In this document: positions 45,801-55,400 of the stretch, in pieces
Layout: each line of letters starts with the position of its first letter
Position numbering within the stretch: the first letter of the stretch is position 1
NCBI RefSeq assembly: GCF_000730565.1
Contig: NZ_BBIQ01000022.1
Location: 23,193-87,192, forward strand
Length of the DNA stretch: 64,000 nt
Direction of reading: 5' to 3'
DNA from: Pseudomonas fulva NBRC 16637 = DSM 17717
GTDB taxonomy: Bacteria > Pseudomonadota > Gammaproteobacteria > Pseudomonadales > Pseudomonadaceae
Program-made: the position numbers and the translations under genes
Notes under the pieces: model-generated
The model's input: only the letters and a program-made list of their open reading frames with translations
The model's database searches: none
What the model was told of the DNA's origin: nothing

Positions 45801-46564
45801 AGCCAGCCAATCATGTGCCGCCACAGGCGTCGTTCAACCCCGGCAGGCAAACCGGTGGCTTCAGCCGGTTTGCCAACCTGGGCCGTGGCCTCTTCAGCTT
45901 CGCCATCCCCCTCGTCTTCGCTCGCTGAGAGTGGCTGCACGGCCTCGATCAACTGCACCTGGCGTTCAGGCTGACTGATGAATTCGCCTGGTGGGTCGAT
46001 GACTACCGCATCGTCACCGATCCACCAATCGATACCAAACGCCAGGTCCGGGTCTGCGCTGGATCGCTGCAGGACACTGCGCTCGATCCGAGTGAGCGCA
46101 AAACGCTGATCCGAGCGGCTGATAAAACTCGACTTGCCTGCGTTCTCCTCGCCGAGCATTAGGTACCACGGCACATCGTAGCGATGCCCTCGCCCACCTC
46201 GGCTATCGTGCAAACGCGCCACACTGGCGTCGAGGGAGCGCTGCTGAGCGTGTAGAAAAGGCAAGCAAGGGTCCGCCATCTCGCGCCGCTGTTGTTGCTG
46301 TTCGCGGATGATCGCGCGGTTGCGCCGATGCACCTGCACCGTCCAGATCACCCCTGGCAGGACCAGCAACAGCACGCTCAACGCAACCCGTACCGGTACA
46401 TCAGCGAACGGCTGATGATCACGCCACTGCCATTGAGGCCCCCACCACCACAACCAGACCACGGCTGCGGCTAGTACCAGCAACATCACGATAGCGATTA
46501 GGGGCATTGCCTGACACTGCACCAGTGATATACCACGCAGCCATCCGTCCTTGTTTAATTTCAT
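42896..46564 (-). CDS. tssM: T6SS inner-membrane core protein TssM/IcmF (1222 aa)
   Basis: Central scaffold of the trans-envelope complex. Two N-terminal helices (LIAIVMLLVLAAAVVWLW and VALSVLLLVLPGVIWTV) precede a cytoplasmic NTPase-like domain with Walker A GEENAGKSS near residue 138 and the DPPGEF and MSKLDLL motifs. A third helix (VAAGICGVAMIGGWLYFYS, near 510) leads to the large periplasmic domain, ending with the TssJ-binding region (FKIAGDMARYKF, then NPFTRTLFAGFALPQQLL). I choose ATG 46564 (aagg nine bases upstream); a GTG at 46588 would add eight residues. Opposite in orientation to all other T6SS genes here, which is unusual. Confidence 0.93.
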   Translation of the reverse strand: MKLNKDGWLRGISLVQCQAMPLIAIVMLLVLAAAVVWLWWWGPQWQWRDHQPFADVPVRVALSVLLLVLPGVIWTVQVHRRNRAIIREQQQQRREMADPCLPFLHAQQRSLDASVARLHDSRGGRGHRYDVPWYLMLGEENAGKSSFISRSDQRFALTRIERSVLQRSSADPDLAFGIDWWIGDDAVVIDPPGEFISQPERQVQLIEAVQPLSASEDEGDGEAEEATAQVGKPAEATGLPAGVERRLWRHMIGWLAQNRSRRPLNGVVLLVDMVNLFGRSEKERRDLAFVLRARLTELGAELGTRLPLYVVMSKLDLLAGFEELFAKLPAREREEVQGFTFTLDSVKDVDAWLEEMGAAYERFIEQLGSQLLAATERMPAAVRKSAYSLLRELSGAHSMLLDFLGDVLGSDRYTTPPLVRGVYFSSVYQRGEVHNLLADASARAFAFTPPALSTKPQGTSVVYFAQQLLQRVVYPEAGLAGDNQKVAQHKARLLRGATVAAGICGVAMIGGWLYFYSVNRDKAEHVLEKSQAFSSTGADTEEDLTGRSLLAPLDEIRDAVSLYGDYRSGWTVFTDMGLYQGKAISPQVDQAYLHALATRFLPAIAGGVAASVQHATPGSEDQLAALRVYRMIEDRANRRPELVEQWMAREWQKAYPGQGQLQAALMRHLKYALAYADVELPQYQKVVAQAQQHLRKLPLAQRVYISLKQQAQEKLHGELDLRNEIGPAFDIVYVPLAERNHQAAVDGNLSLPPLLTASGFRDYFEQYSQNVADLALIDQWVLGERRTLDYSEVDRQALTERLRALYSADYIDSWRRVLNQFSVTPFTDLAHGLSVLEQVTGPAAPMRRLLETVRGNTLIYPLAAEGGKDSASDQQGRLQAMGVYRSFAGLSGMLDVQGDKPSFYDETQQAIAAVYDYVKAVQDNPNQGKAALALALSRFSEKEPDPIRNLQRVATGLPEPLNRHVRQLADQTSRVLMVTALRELEQRWNSEVYSLYEERLASRYPIDRTGPDLSLKDFEAFFGPQGQLKRFEDAYLTVFLKDNLNALYSNADEGYLIRPEVMVQLKQAEAIRNAFFDNRGELNVSFGLEPVALSNGLRGSVFGLDGQLHAFAQRGKEPIGMTWPGSAGESSHSRITLVQAAGTTVSLSYQGPWSFYRLLSRGGLNARTPTSVDLSFKIAGDMARYKFHATGANNPFTRTLFAGFALPQQLLRERTRDEVAER

Positions 46565-46854
46565 AGCGGCAAACCTTACCGACTGCACTCATGAATGAAC
46601 CATCACCCCTCAGGGCATATCATCCCGGACAGTAACAGTGTTGAAAAACATTATTCAATGATGTGCAGAAAGAAATAACCGTTTACATCTTTTGTGCAGC
46701 CAAGGCGGAAAAATCTGCATTACTAATTAGGAGAAGCTGTGAGGCAGAAGCCGTAATTACCTGCAACTTGTAAGAAGTTTCCTATAGAAAAAGACTGACT
46801 CTCTTTCATTAACCCTGGCCTATCCCGCCAGCCAGAGCAGGCGACGCATTTAAC
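46565..46854. promoter_or_regulatory. Divergent tssM/tssF regulatory region
   Basis: 290 bases, locally AT-rich, with no gene. A TTCCTATA sequence at 46779-46786 matches the TTCCTACA motif with one change, 69 bases before tssF. Promoters for both directions should lie here; none stands out. Confidence 0.45.
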
Positions 46855-48618
46855 ATGAAGTTTAAAGATTGGTTCAGGCTGGAGCAGCAGCACCTCCAAA
46901 CGCTGGGCGATGATTTTGTAGAGGACGAGCCGCGCCTTGCACCCTTCCTTGGCCGTACCACCTCGGATGCAGACGCCCAGCGCGTGATGGAGCACTTCGC
47001 CTTCCTGACCGCGCGCCTGACCATGAAGGTCGAGGACCACCTGCCGGAGTTGACCCACCCTCTGCTGCAACTGGTCTACCCGAACGTCCTGCGGCCACTG
47101 CCCAGCATGACGCTGATGCAGTTCACCCCGGCCGACCATGCGTTGAGCGAGACCCAGGTACTGCCCAAAGGAACCTCCTTGTTCGCCCGCCCATTCGAGG
47201 GCGTGAGCTGCGAGTTCCGCACCTGTGCGGACCTGGCCCTGCCACCCTTGGAAGTCAGCAGCATCACCACTCGGCCCAGCGCTGAAGCGCCAGTCATGTA
47301 CATCGACCTGGATACCCTGACCGAGCAGCCGCTGCGGCGTATGCGGTGCGAGCGGCTGCACTTCCATCTGGCGGGCGGCAACCGGAATGCACTGATGCTG
47401 TATCAGTGGCTCGCGGTACACCTGGACAAGCTCTATCTGCACGTTGGCGAGCACCGCTTTGCGCTCCCGCCCTTGGTAACGTTCATCGGCTTCGATCCCG
47501 ATGAAGCGCTGCTACCCAGCCCTGGAGAGCAATTGGATGGCTATCGCGTCCTGCAGGAATTCTTCTGCTTCCCTGAACGCTTTCATGGCTTTCGCATCGA
47601 CGGCCTGCAGCATGTCTGGCCGGATGAGGCGGCCACGCACGTCCAGTTGGAATTCCGCTTCAACGCCCCACTACCGCCTGACCTGCGAGTTGACCGGACC
47701 ACCGTGCTGCTCAACTGCGTCCCGGCCATTAACCTGTTCTCCCGCTTGGCTGACCCCATTGCCTTGAATGGGCAGACCGTCAGTGAACTGATACGTCTGA
47801 GCCGGCAGGACGGTGCGCAAGACGAGATCTTCAGCGTTGATCGTGTCAGCAGCCTGCACCAGAAATCCCATCGACTTGTCCAGGATTTCAAACCGTTCGA
47901 GGCGCTGGACTCGCGCTTTCCCCTGGCCGAGCCCACGCCGCCACGCTACTACAAGCTCGACATCGAGCAGGAGCCCGTGAATGACAAGGTGCAGCACCGT
48001 GTGAGCCTGGTGCAGCGAAACCTCACGCCCTACCTTGCCCAGCAGGAACGCCTGAGCATCGAGTTGACCTGCAGCAACGGCACACGGGCGCAGCAGCTCA
48101 AGGTGGGCGATGTCGATGTGACGACCCAGGACACCCCGTCCTTCGTCACCTACCGCAACCTGACCCGTCCTTCCCGTTGCTACCCACCGATGCTGCAAAG
48201 CGGTGGCTATGGCGACCGCCATTGGGCACTGATATCCAACCTGTCCTTGAACAACCTGTCGCTGTCTTCCCCGGCTGCGTTGGCGTCGGTCCTGCGCGCC
48301 TATGACTTTGTGGGCACGCACGACATACAGCAACAGCGCAGAACGCAGCAGCGCCTGAACGCCATCAAGCAGGTAGACAGCGAACCCTACGACTGGCTGA
48401 TCAAAGGCATACCCATGCGCGGACTGCGCACCACCCTGCACATCGACCCTGCAGGCTTCGAATGCGAAGGCGAGGTGCAGCTGTTCGGCAACGTGCTGTC
48501 GCACTTCATGGCGCTGTACGCCAGCAGCAATTCCTTCCATCAACTGCAGATCGTCAACACCGCCGACGCAACCCGCCAGCTGTGGCCAGCCCGTACCGGG
48601 CAGCAGCCGGTCATGTGA
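46855..48618 (+). CDS. tssF: T6SS baseplate protein TssF (587 aa)
   Basis: Baseplate wedge protein, partner of TssG. Family hallmarks: FKDWFRLEQQHLQTLGDDFV at the N-terminus, FAFLTARLTMKVEDHLPELT, then HPLLQLVYPNVLRPLPSMTL, CVPAINLFSRLADPI in the middle and ILFG-type residues near the end (FGNVLSHFMALYASSNSFHQ, LQI). Length is normal. First gene of the unit tssF-tssL, 16 bases apart, on the opposite strand to tssM. Separated from tssG, with which it is usually contiguous. Confidence 0.94.
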   Translation: MKFKDWFRLEQQHLQTLGDDFVEDEPRLAPFLGRTTSDADAQRVMEHFAFLTARLTMKVEDHLPELTHPLLQLVYPNVLRPLPSMTLMQFTPADHALSETQVLPKGTSLFARPFEGVSCEFRTCADLALPPLEVSSITTRPSAEAPVMYIDLDTLTEQPLRRMRCERLHFHLAGGNRNALMLYQWLAVHLDKLYLHVGEHRFALPPLVTFIGFDPDEALLPSPGEQLDGYRVLQEFFCFPERFHGFRIDGLQHVWPDEAATHVQLEFRFNAPLPPDLRVDRTTVLLNCVPAINLFSRLADPIALNGQTVSELIRLSRQDGAQDEIFSVDRVSSLHQKSHRLVQDFKPFEALDSRFPLAEPTPPRYYKLDIEQEPVNDKVQHRVSLVQRNLTPYLAQQERLSIELTCSNGTRAQQLKVGDVDVTTQDTPSFVTYRNLTRPSRCYPPMLQSGGYGDRHWALISNLSLNNLSLSSPAALASVLRAYDFVGTHDIQQQRRTQQRLNAIKQVDSEPYDWLIKGIPMRGLRTTLHIDPAGFECEGEVQLFGNVLSHFMALYASSNSFHQLQIVNTADATRQLWPARTGQQPVM

Positions 48619-48634
48619 CCAGGAGGTCCATTCC

Positions 48635-49438
48635 ATGAGCATTTCATCCTGTTCGACGTATGACAAAGACCAGAGGGATACCCTTGAGTCGCCTCCATCC
48701 AGCGCATTGTTCCCCCAGGTAGATGCGCTTGGCTTCAGCACCCGCTCAAATACCATGAACCCGATTCTCGACATCGCCTCGCCGCTGCTTGGCCTGGTCG
48801 TCCGCCTGGAAGGCACTGAACACTACGAGCACGCCGAGCAGTTGTATGCCCACGTGAAGACCATGATCCTCGGCATGGTCGAAGAAGTTCGGCAGCTTGA
48901 GCAGTGCGACGAAGGTGACCGCGTGGTGTTCTCTTACTGCTTGTGCTGCGTGATCGATGAAGCCGTGATGACCACGCCGTGGGGCCGTGACTCGCCCTGG
49001 AAAGCCGAATCGCTGCTCAGCGCCATCCATCAGGAAACCTGGGGAGGCGAGAAGTTCTTCAGCGTGCTCGAACGCCTGCTCGACGCGCCCGAAGAGCGCT
49101 ACGACCTGTTCGTGTTCCTGTTCTGGTGCCTGGCACTGGGTTACCGCGGCAAGTACGCCAGCCGGACCAATGGCGATGCCGAGCTGGAGATCTGGATTGA
49201 TCGGCTGCGCAAACGGGTCATGAACCTGCGTGAAAGTCGGGTCAAGACCGAGCGCCTGACCGATCCGTTCAGCAACGTCGCACCAAGACACTACCGCATG
49301 AACCGCCAACTGCCCTGGTGGACGCCCTGGGTGGTCATGGTCGTGATCTGCACGAGCGTCTACCTCTACTTATCGAGCAAGTTGAACGGTATTACCCAGC
49401 AAGTACTGAACTCGCTGCAGACGATGCTCCAACAATAA
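48635..49438 (+). CDS. tssL: T6SS inner-membrane protein TssL/DotU (267 aa)
   Basis: Membrane-complex partner of TssM, a cytoplasmic helical domain anchored by one C-terminal helix. The ATG at 48635 has aggagg eight bases upstream. Motifs: MNPILDIASPLLGLVVRLEG, YCLCCVIDEAVMTTPWG (the DEA motif of DotU), FLFWCLALGYRGKY and the C-terminal anchor WWTPWVVMVVICTSVYLYL. No OmpA-like peptidoglycan-binding domain is present, so anchoring to the wall would need another protein. Last core gene before the vgrG modules. Confidence 0.93.
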   Translation: MSISSCSTYDKDQRDTLESPPSSALFPQVDALGFSTRSNTMNPILDIASPLLGLVVRLEGTEHYEHAEQLYAHVKTMILGMVEEVRQLEQCDEGDRVVFSYCLCCVIDEAVMTTPWGRDSPWKAESLLSAIHQETWGGEKFFSVLERLLDAPEERYDLFVFLFWCLALGYRGKYASRTNGDAELEIWIDRLRKRVMNLRESRVKTERLTDPFSNVAPRHYRMNRQLPWWTPWVVMVVICTSVYLYLSSKLNGITQQVLNSLQTMLQQ

Positions 49439-49457
49439 ATTCGGCCTCACCGGATTG

Positions 49458-49681
49458 ATTTGACTCAATAGTCACTGCGCTGATCAGCGCAGCAAGTACG
49501 GTTTTGCCCATTAAAAGTGCAACACCGCACTTGGAGAAACTTCCTACACCATATAAAGAAGTTTCACCGAAGACATGGAACGGATTCCGCACTACGGTCT
49601 TTCGTGCACTTTATTGCCGCGCGCCCCAGTACGCGCCTGGCTTCTTTGAACCTGCCCGAAGGAATGACAGCAGGAGTCCGC
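49458..49681 (+). promoter_or_regulatory. Leader of the first vgrG module, nearly duplicated before the second
   Basis: This leader shares long blocks with 58470-58683. It has a perfect dyad TGACTcaatAGTCA (49461-49474), directly followed by the palindrome ctgcgctgatcagcgcag (49475-49492), TTCCTACA at 49541-49548 (134 bases before vgrG in both copies) and a common 3' block ending in the ribosome site caggag. TATAAA at 49552-49557 is a possible -10 box. A dyad conserved while nearby bases drift suggests an operator or RNA structure. Confidence 0.6.
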
Positions 49682-52444
49682 ATGAGCAGTTTGAACGATG
49701 TGAGATTTACCTTCAGCACACCGGCCGATGAGTCTATCCAGTTCGATGTCGTCTCTTTCGAATTGACCGAAGCCGTCAGCCAGCTGTACCGCCTGGAGGT
49801 GGAGCTGACCAGTTTTACCGACGATGCCGATTTTGCCGCCCTGCTCGACCAGCCCGCGGTGCTGACAATCTGGCAGCAGAAACAACCGATACGCCATGTC
49901 CATGGCCTGATCAGCAGCTTTGAACAGGGTAAGACCGGCCATCGCCGCACCCGCTACCGCGCGGTGATCGAGCCGCAGTTGGCACGCGCTGGCTTGCAAT
50001 CGGACTGGCGTATCTTCCAGCATCGCCCGGTGCCGCAACTGATCGAAGAACTGTTCCGTGAACGGCTGTGGGGAACGCTGACCCAGTATGTGGTTGATCC
50101 GCACCAAAGCCGCGAATTCTGCGTCCAAGCAGGTGACCTGGACCTCGACTTCTTCTGGCGCCTCTCGGCCGAGGAAGGCCTGATTTCGATCTTCGAGCAC
50201 AGCGAAGGCAGCCACACGGTGGTCCAGGCCGACCAGATCCGTCAGTTCGGCACGCTGGAAGGCGAGCCGGTGCTGTACGTCGCCAACTGCGGCGGCTCCC
50301 AGGATCAGCCCTGCTTGCAACGCTTCAGCTACCGCGAGCAGGTACGCAGCAACAGGCAGACCCAGCGCGACTATACGTTTACCCATCCGCGCTACAACCT
50401 GCAACAGACCCAATCCCCACGGGACACCGGCAACCAGCAAAACGACTACGAACGCTACGACTACCCCGGCCGCTTCAAGCACGACAACGCCGGCAAGCCC
50501 TTCACCCAAGCCCGCGTCAACGCCCTGTTCGGCGATGCCCGCGTGGCCGAGGTTACTGGCGACGATGCACGCTTACAGCCGGGCATTGCCTTCCAACTGA
50601 CGGGCCATGCCCGCGAGGACATGAACATTCTCTGGAGGCCGCTGCGCATCAAGCATGAAGGGCGCCAGTTCACCGCACTGGAAGAAGATGCTGCCGAATC
50701 CGAGCACGGCACCTCCTACCGCTACACCGCCACCCTGATTCCCGCCGAGGTCGAGTGGCACGCGCCGGCACGTCCCAAACCCGTCATCGAAGGCCCGCAG
50801 ATGGCCAAGGTGGTCGGGCCTCCCGGCGAGGAAATCTACTGCGACGAGCATGGCCGCGTGCGCGTGCAATTCCCCTGGGACCGCCTGGGCCAGGAGGACG
50901 ACAAAAGCTCATGCTGGGTCCGTGTGACTCAAGCGTGGGCCGGCGCCACCTGGGGCCATATGGCCATTCCCCGCATTGGCCAGGAAGTGGTGGTGAGCTT
51001 CCTCAACGGCGACCCCGACCAGCCGATGATCACCGGGCGCAGCTACCACGTGGTCAACCGCACGCCGTATCGCCTGCCTGAGTTCAAGGCACTCAGCCCG
51101 ATCCGCAGCAAGGAACACCACGGCCAGCGCCATAACGAACTGCGCCTGGACGACACCACCGGGCAGATCAGCGCCGCATTGATGAGCGATCACGATCACT
51201 CGGCGCTGAACCTCGGCTACCTCACCCATCCACGTCACTTTGGTGGCAAGGGCCGGGGCCAAGGCTTCGAGCTGCGCACCGATACCCACGGCGTGGTCCG
51301 GGCTGGCGGCGGCTTGCTGCTGACCACCGAACTGCGAGCACGCGCAAGCGAGCACCACACGGACCTGGTGGAAACCGCCGAACGCCTGAAAACCGCGCAG
51401 GAATATCACACCACCTTCGCCAGTGAGGCCCGCGATCATCTGGCCCAGGAAAGTGGCGATCAGGATGAGGTTGGGGACGCGCTCAAGGCTCAGCACACCG
51501 CCATCCGCGGTAGCGGCGGCAACCCCGAGGCCAACCGCTTCCCCGAACTGGCCGACCCGCAATTGGTACTCGCCAGCCCGACTGGCATCGCCACCAGCAC
51601 TCCGGAATCCACCCACATCGCCAGCGGCGAACACTTGGGCCTGAGCACGGGTGGGCACACCAGCATGGCCATCGGCAAGCGCCTGCTGATCAGTGCCAGT
51701 CGAGGGGTGCGGCAGTTCGTGCAGAGCATGGGCTGGCGACTGGTCGCCGCCTCCGGCGATATCGACCTCAAAGCGCTTAAGGACAACATCAACCTGCTGG
51801 CCAAGCTCAAGGTCAGCGTCACGGCCGAGCGGATCACGCTCAGTGCCAAGGAAGAAGTGGTGATCCAGGCCGGTGGTAGCAGCACTACCTATAACGCCAG
51901 CGGCATCGTGCATGCCACGGCCGGCGAATACACCGCGCATGCGACTGACTTCATCTACAAGGGTTCGAAAAGCCAGGCGGCGGCGTTTCCTGAAGACCTC
52001 AAGACCGGTACAGGCAACCTGGAACTGCTGCAGCAGTACGCCAACGCAATGCCCTTCAAGAAGGGCCAATACGAGGTAGAGGACGCTCTCGGCGAAGTCT
52101 TCAAAGGAGCGCTCGATGGTGATGGAAAAGCCAGTATCGCTGGTCTCGCTCCCGGCCCGGTCAAGGTGCGATTCAGCGACGACGACGTGGATGTCTGGCA
52201 CGACCCAGGATTCCCTGGCCCCCATGAGCAAATCTCGGGTGAGCTGAGCCTGCGCTCACCAGCTGAGTTGAGTGAACAGGCCGGCGCCATTCTCAAGCAG
52301 CTCGCATCCAGCCCAACAGCGCAAGGTCTGAAAAGCGGAACTCACCAAGTCGGATCAAAGAAGCTGACTGATGTGGCCAAAGGAGTCCTTGAACGCACTG
52401 GCGTTCCCGAGACGCTAAGCAAACTCTCGGAGAAAGCACGATGA
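49682..52444 (+). CDS. vgrG: VgrG spike protein 1 (920 aa)
   Basis: Trimeric T6SS spike that carries effectors. The ATG at 49682 has aggag at 49672; an upstream in-frame ATG (49664) has poorer spacing. N-terminal gp27-like part: FDVVSFELTEAVSQLYRLEV, then YRAVIEPQLARAG. The gp5 OB-fold (residues about 380-460) holds HGRVRVQFPWDRLG, WVRVTQAWAGATWGHMAIPR and MITGRSYHVVNRTPY. The DUF2345-like beta-helix spans about 600-765. From about residue 769 a 150-residue extension (starting FPEDLKTGTGNLELLQQY) includes an Ig/transthyretin-like stretch and differs completely from VgrG2 apart from the VEDALG segment. It probably binds the Rhs made next; stop and start overlap (ATGA). Confidence 0.95.
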   Translation: MSSLNDVRFTFSTPADESIQFDVVSFELTEAVSQLYRLEVELTSFTDDADFAALLDQPAVLTIWQQKQPIRHVHGLISSFEQGKTGHRRTRYRAVIEPQLARAGLQSDWRIFQHRPVPQLIEELFRERLWGTLTQYVVDPHQSREFCVQAGDLDLDFFWRLSAEEGLISIFEHSEGSHTVVQADQIRQFGTLEGEPVLYVANCGGSQDQPCLQRFSYREQVRSNRQTQRDYTFTHPRYNLQQTQSPRDTGNQQNDYERYDYPGRFKHDNAGKPFTQARVNALFGDARVAEVTGDDARLQPGIAFQLTGHAREDMNILWRPLRIKHEGRQFTALEEDAAESEHGTSYRYTATLIPAEVEWHAPARPKPVIEGPQMAKVVGPPGEEIYCDEHGRVRVQFPWDRLGQEDDKSSCWVRVTQAWAGATWGHMAIPRIGQEVVVSFLNGDPDQPMITGRSYHVVNRTPYRLPEFKALSPIRSKEHHGQRHNELRLDDTTGQISAALMSDHDHSALNLGYLTHPRHFGGKGRGQGFELRTDTHGVVRAGGGLLLTTELRARASEHHTDLVETAERLKTAQEYHTTFASEARDHLAQESGDQDEVGDALKAQHTAIRGSGGNPEANRFPELADPQLVLASPTGIATSTPESTHIASGEHLGLSTGGHTSMAIGKRLLISASRGVRQFVQSMGWRLVAASGDIDLKALKDNINLLAKLKVSVTAERITLSAKEEVVIQAGGSSTTYNASGIVHATAGEYTAHATDFIYKGSKSQAAAFPEDLKTGTGNLELLQQYANAMPFKKGQYEVEDALGEVFKGALDGDGKASIAGLAPGPVKVRFSDDDVDVWHDPGFPGPHEQISGELSLRSPAELSEQAGAILKQLASSPTAQGLKSGTHQVGSKKLTDVAKGVLERTGVPETLSKLSEKAR

Positions 52445-55400
52445 CAGCCTCCATGCGTCCAGTTCAGCAGGCCACGGGGCCCACCAATACCGCGTCTGTC
52501 AATGACATTGAAGCAGGCAAGGAAAAGCTCGATCAGTGGATCCGCAAGATAACCCGCGGAGCCATAGGATGGACGGCCGTGAATGCCGCTGGCTCAGTCA
52601 TTCCCGGCGTTGGCACGGTATTCGCCGCCGTTGATGCTATCGGCGACCTGCTTACGCTGATCGATGGAAATCAAAACGATTTTCTTACATGGGTGAGCTT
52701 CGGCATCAATGTGGTTGGCCTTGTCTCGTTTCCCGGTGTTGGCCCGGCGCGGCTGACAATACGTACAACGCTAGCTGCTGTTCGGCGCAACGGTATCGCC
52801 CTGATATCCGACGCTCTGCTCAGCGCACTTGAGAAAAATTTGAACGATAAAACGCGGGGGTCACTGGAGGCCTTTGCACAAGCAATCGAGAGTCGACTCA
52901 ACGAACTGCTGACCAAGATCGCAGCAGAGATCAAGAAAGCACGCACATCGTTTGCTCAAATGCTCCGAGGTGTCGCCAGTGAGCAGGGACAGAAGGCACT
53001 CGCAAAGAAAACCAAGAAAGCCTCCATCCTCTTCGGGCCTGTAGTGGCGATCGGGGCCCACTTCCTGATCGAGGACAGACTGCTGTCACCGGACACGTGC
53101 CAACAGTTGCTTAAGGCCGCCAGCCTTGCAGAGCAGATTGGCCGTAACGCATCAGCCAAGATCCTTGGCATGGCTGACCCCGGTACCGTCGGGAGCATCG
53201 GGTATCTGGTACTGTCCCTGGCAAACGCGCTCAGGAACAGGAAGCGTCGTGGTCCCGTAGCCGCCGTTTCACACAACGACAAACCCAGCCGAGCTCAACA
53301 TGTTCAGGGGCAAGGTGGACTGACAACACGAGGAACCGAACGGCCACCAGTCAAGGATTCCAATTGCCGAAATGTTGCCCCGAACGGCACCGGTTCCAAC
53401 ATCAGCTTCGCCACCGGGAGCGAATCATTTACCCATACCGACTTTTCATTGCCTGGGTGCTTCCCGATTGAGTGGGCAAGGACCTATCGCTCCAGCCTGT
53501 CGGCACTGGACGAAGGTCCCCTTGGTGCCCGTTGGATGCTCCCTTACTCCATCTTCATGGAGTGCGTAGGCGAAAGTGGGATTGCCTACCGCGACGCTGA
53601 CGGCCGAAGCCATCACTACCCAAACCCCGCCGTTGGCAAACATAACTACGATGCGGTTGAAGACATATTGCTGATCCGTCCATCGGACTGCGAGCTGATA
53701 GTCGCCCGCGGTCATGACATCCAAGAGCACTTTCACAAGCAAGGCGAAACCTATCGCTTGACCACCATCAAGCATCGCAATGGCGCCTGCGTTGCACTGC
53801 ACTACGAGCACCTGTTCAACGGTAAGCCCGTCCTGTCAGATCTGTTGACGTATCAAGAGGAACGCCAACAGCACCACATTCATCTTGAACCTAGCGGCAC
53901 GGGGCATATCCGCTCGGTGTGGCTCATGAAGGACGGGGCGCCACTGCGCCAATTGGCTGCTTACGAACATGACAACAACGGGGATCTGGTCAGCGCCCAA
54001 GACGAAAATGCTGCGCAATGGGCATATACCTACCACAACCACTTGATCACGCGTTACACCGACCGCACAGGGCGCGGGCTGAACCTGGGGTGGAACGGTG
54101 AAGGCCCCGATGCGAAGGCAATACGGGAGTGGGGCGACGACGGAAGCTTTGAAACACGCCTTGAGTGGGACCCGAACATTCGACTGACCTATGTCACCGA
54201 CGCGCAAGGACAAGAGACTTGGCATTACTACGACATCCTCGGCTTCACCTATCGCATCGTCTACCCCGATGGCAACGAAGAATGGTTCTACCGCGATGAG
54301 GCCAAGAATGTAGTTCAGCACATCCATACCGATGGCAGCACGGAGCAGTTCGCTTACGATGAACGCGGCAACCTCCTACAGCATACTCGGGCAGATGGAA
54401 CATCCGTTCACCATGCCTACGATGATCAAGGCCAACGCTTCAAGACACGTGACGCAGAGGGCGGCCTATGGAAGTATGACTACGACCAGCGCGGCAACAT
54501 CATCGAAACTCAAGACCCGCTGGAGAACAAGACCCAGTACGCCTACAACAACGACAACCTCCCCATCGCCATCGTCGACGCCAATGGCGGCGAACGGAAG
54601 CTGGCCTACAACCGCGATAGCCAGTTGGTCAGCTATACGGACTGTTCGGGCAAAACGACCCAATGGCAGTACGACAACCACGGAAAACTGAACAAGCTCA
54701 TCAACGCCGCCGGCGAAGTCACCGAGTATCTGTACGAAGCCGGGCAATTGACCCAGCTTGTCCATCCGGACAAAACCAAAGAACGGTTCGAGCGCGACGC
54801 CGAAGGCCGCTTACTTAAACACACAGATGCGCTTAATCGAAGCACCTCATGGGCATACAACGAAGCCGGTCTGATCCATCAGCGCCTCAATGCCAACGAC
54901 ACCACCCTCACCTACCACTGGGACAAGCTCGGCCAACTGGTCCGTCTGCGCAACGAGAACAACAGTGAAGCCAACTTCAAGTACGACCCCGTAGGTCGGT
55001 TACTCAAGGAAACGGGGTTCGACAAGGAAACCATCCATTATCTCTACGACCATGGCAGTCACCTGCCCACTCGACGCGTGGATGGTGACAGGACCACGCA
55101 TTTCGAATACGACCCCATGGGTAGACTCATCGAGCGCAAAGCAGCTCGACGCGGCGGAGAGACGTGGGAAATTGAAACCTTTGCCTATGACGGTAACGGT
55201 AGCCTGATCTGGGCCGAGAATGGCATGTGCGCGCTGCAGTGGTTCTACGACGCGGCAGGGAACAACATTCGCGAACACCAGTTCCTCAACTATCTGGCAA
55301 AGCCCCAGCTTGCGATCTTCAAGCATGAGTACGATGCGCTCAACCAACGCGTCGCAACTACCCGCCCAGACGGTCACCGCGTCAGCTGGCTCACGTACGG

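Noticed and set aside
49540..49600. Sigma-54 promoter in the vgrG leaders
   Set aside because: TGG and GC elements can be found, but no GG-N10-GC pair with proper surroundings is conserved between the two leaders.
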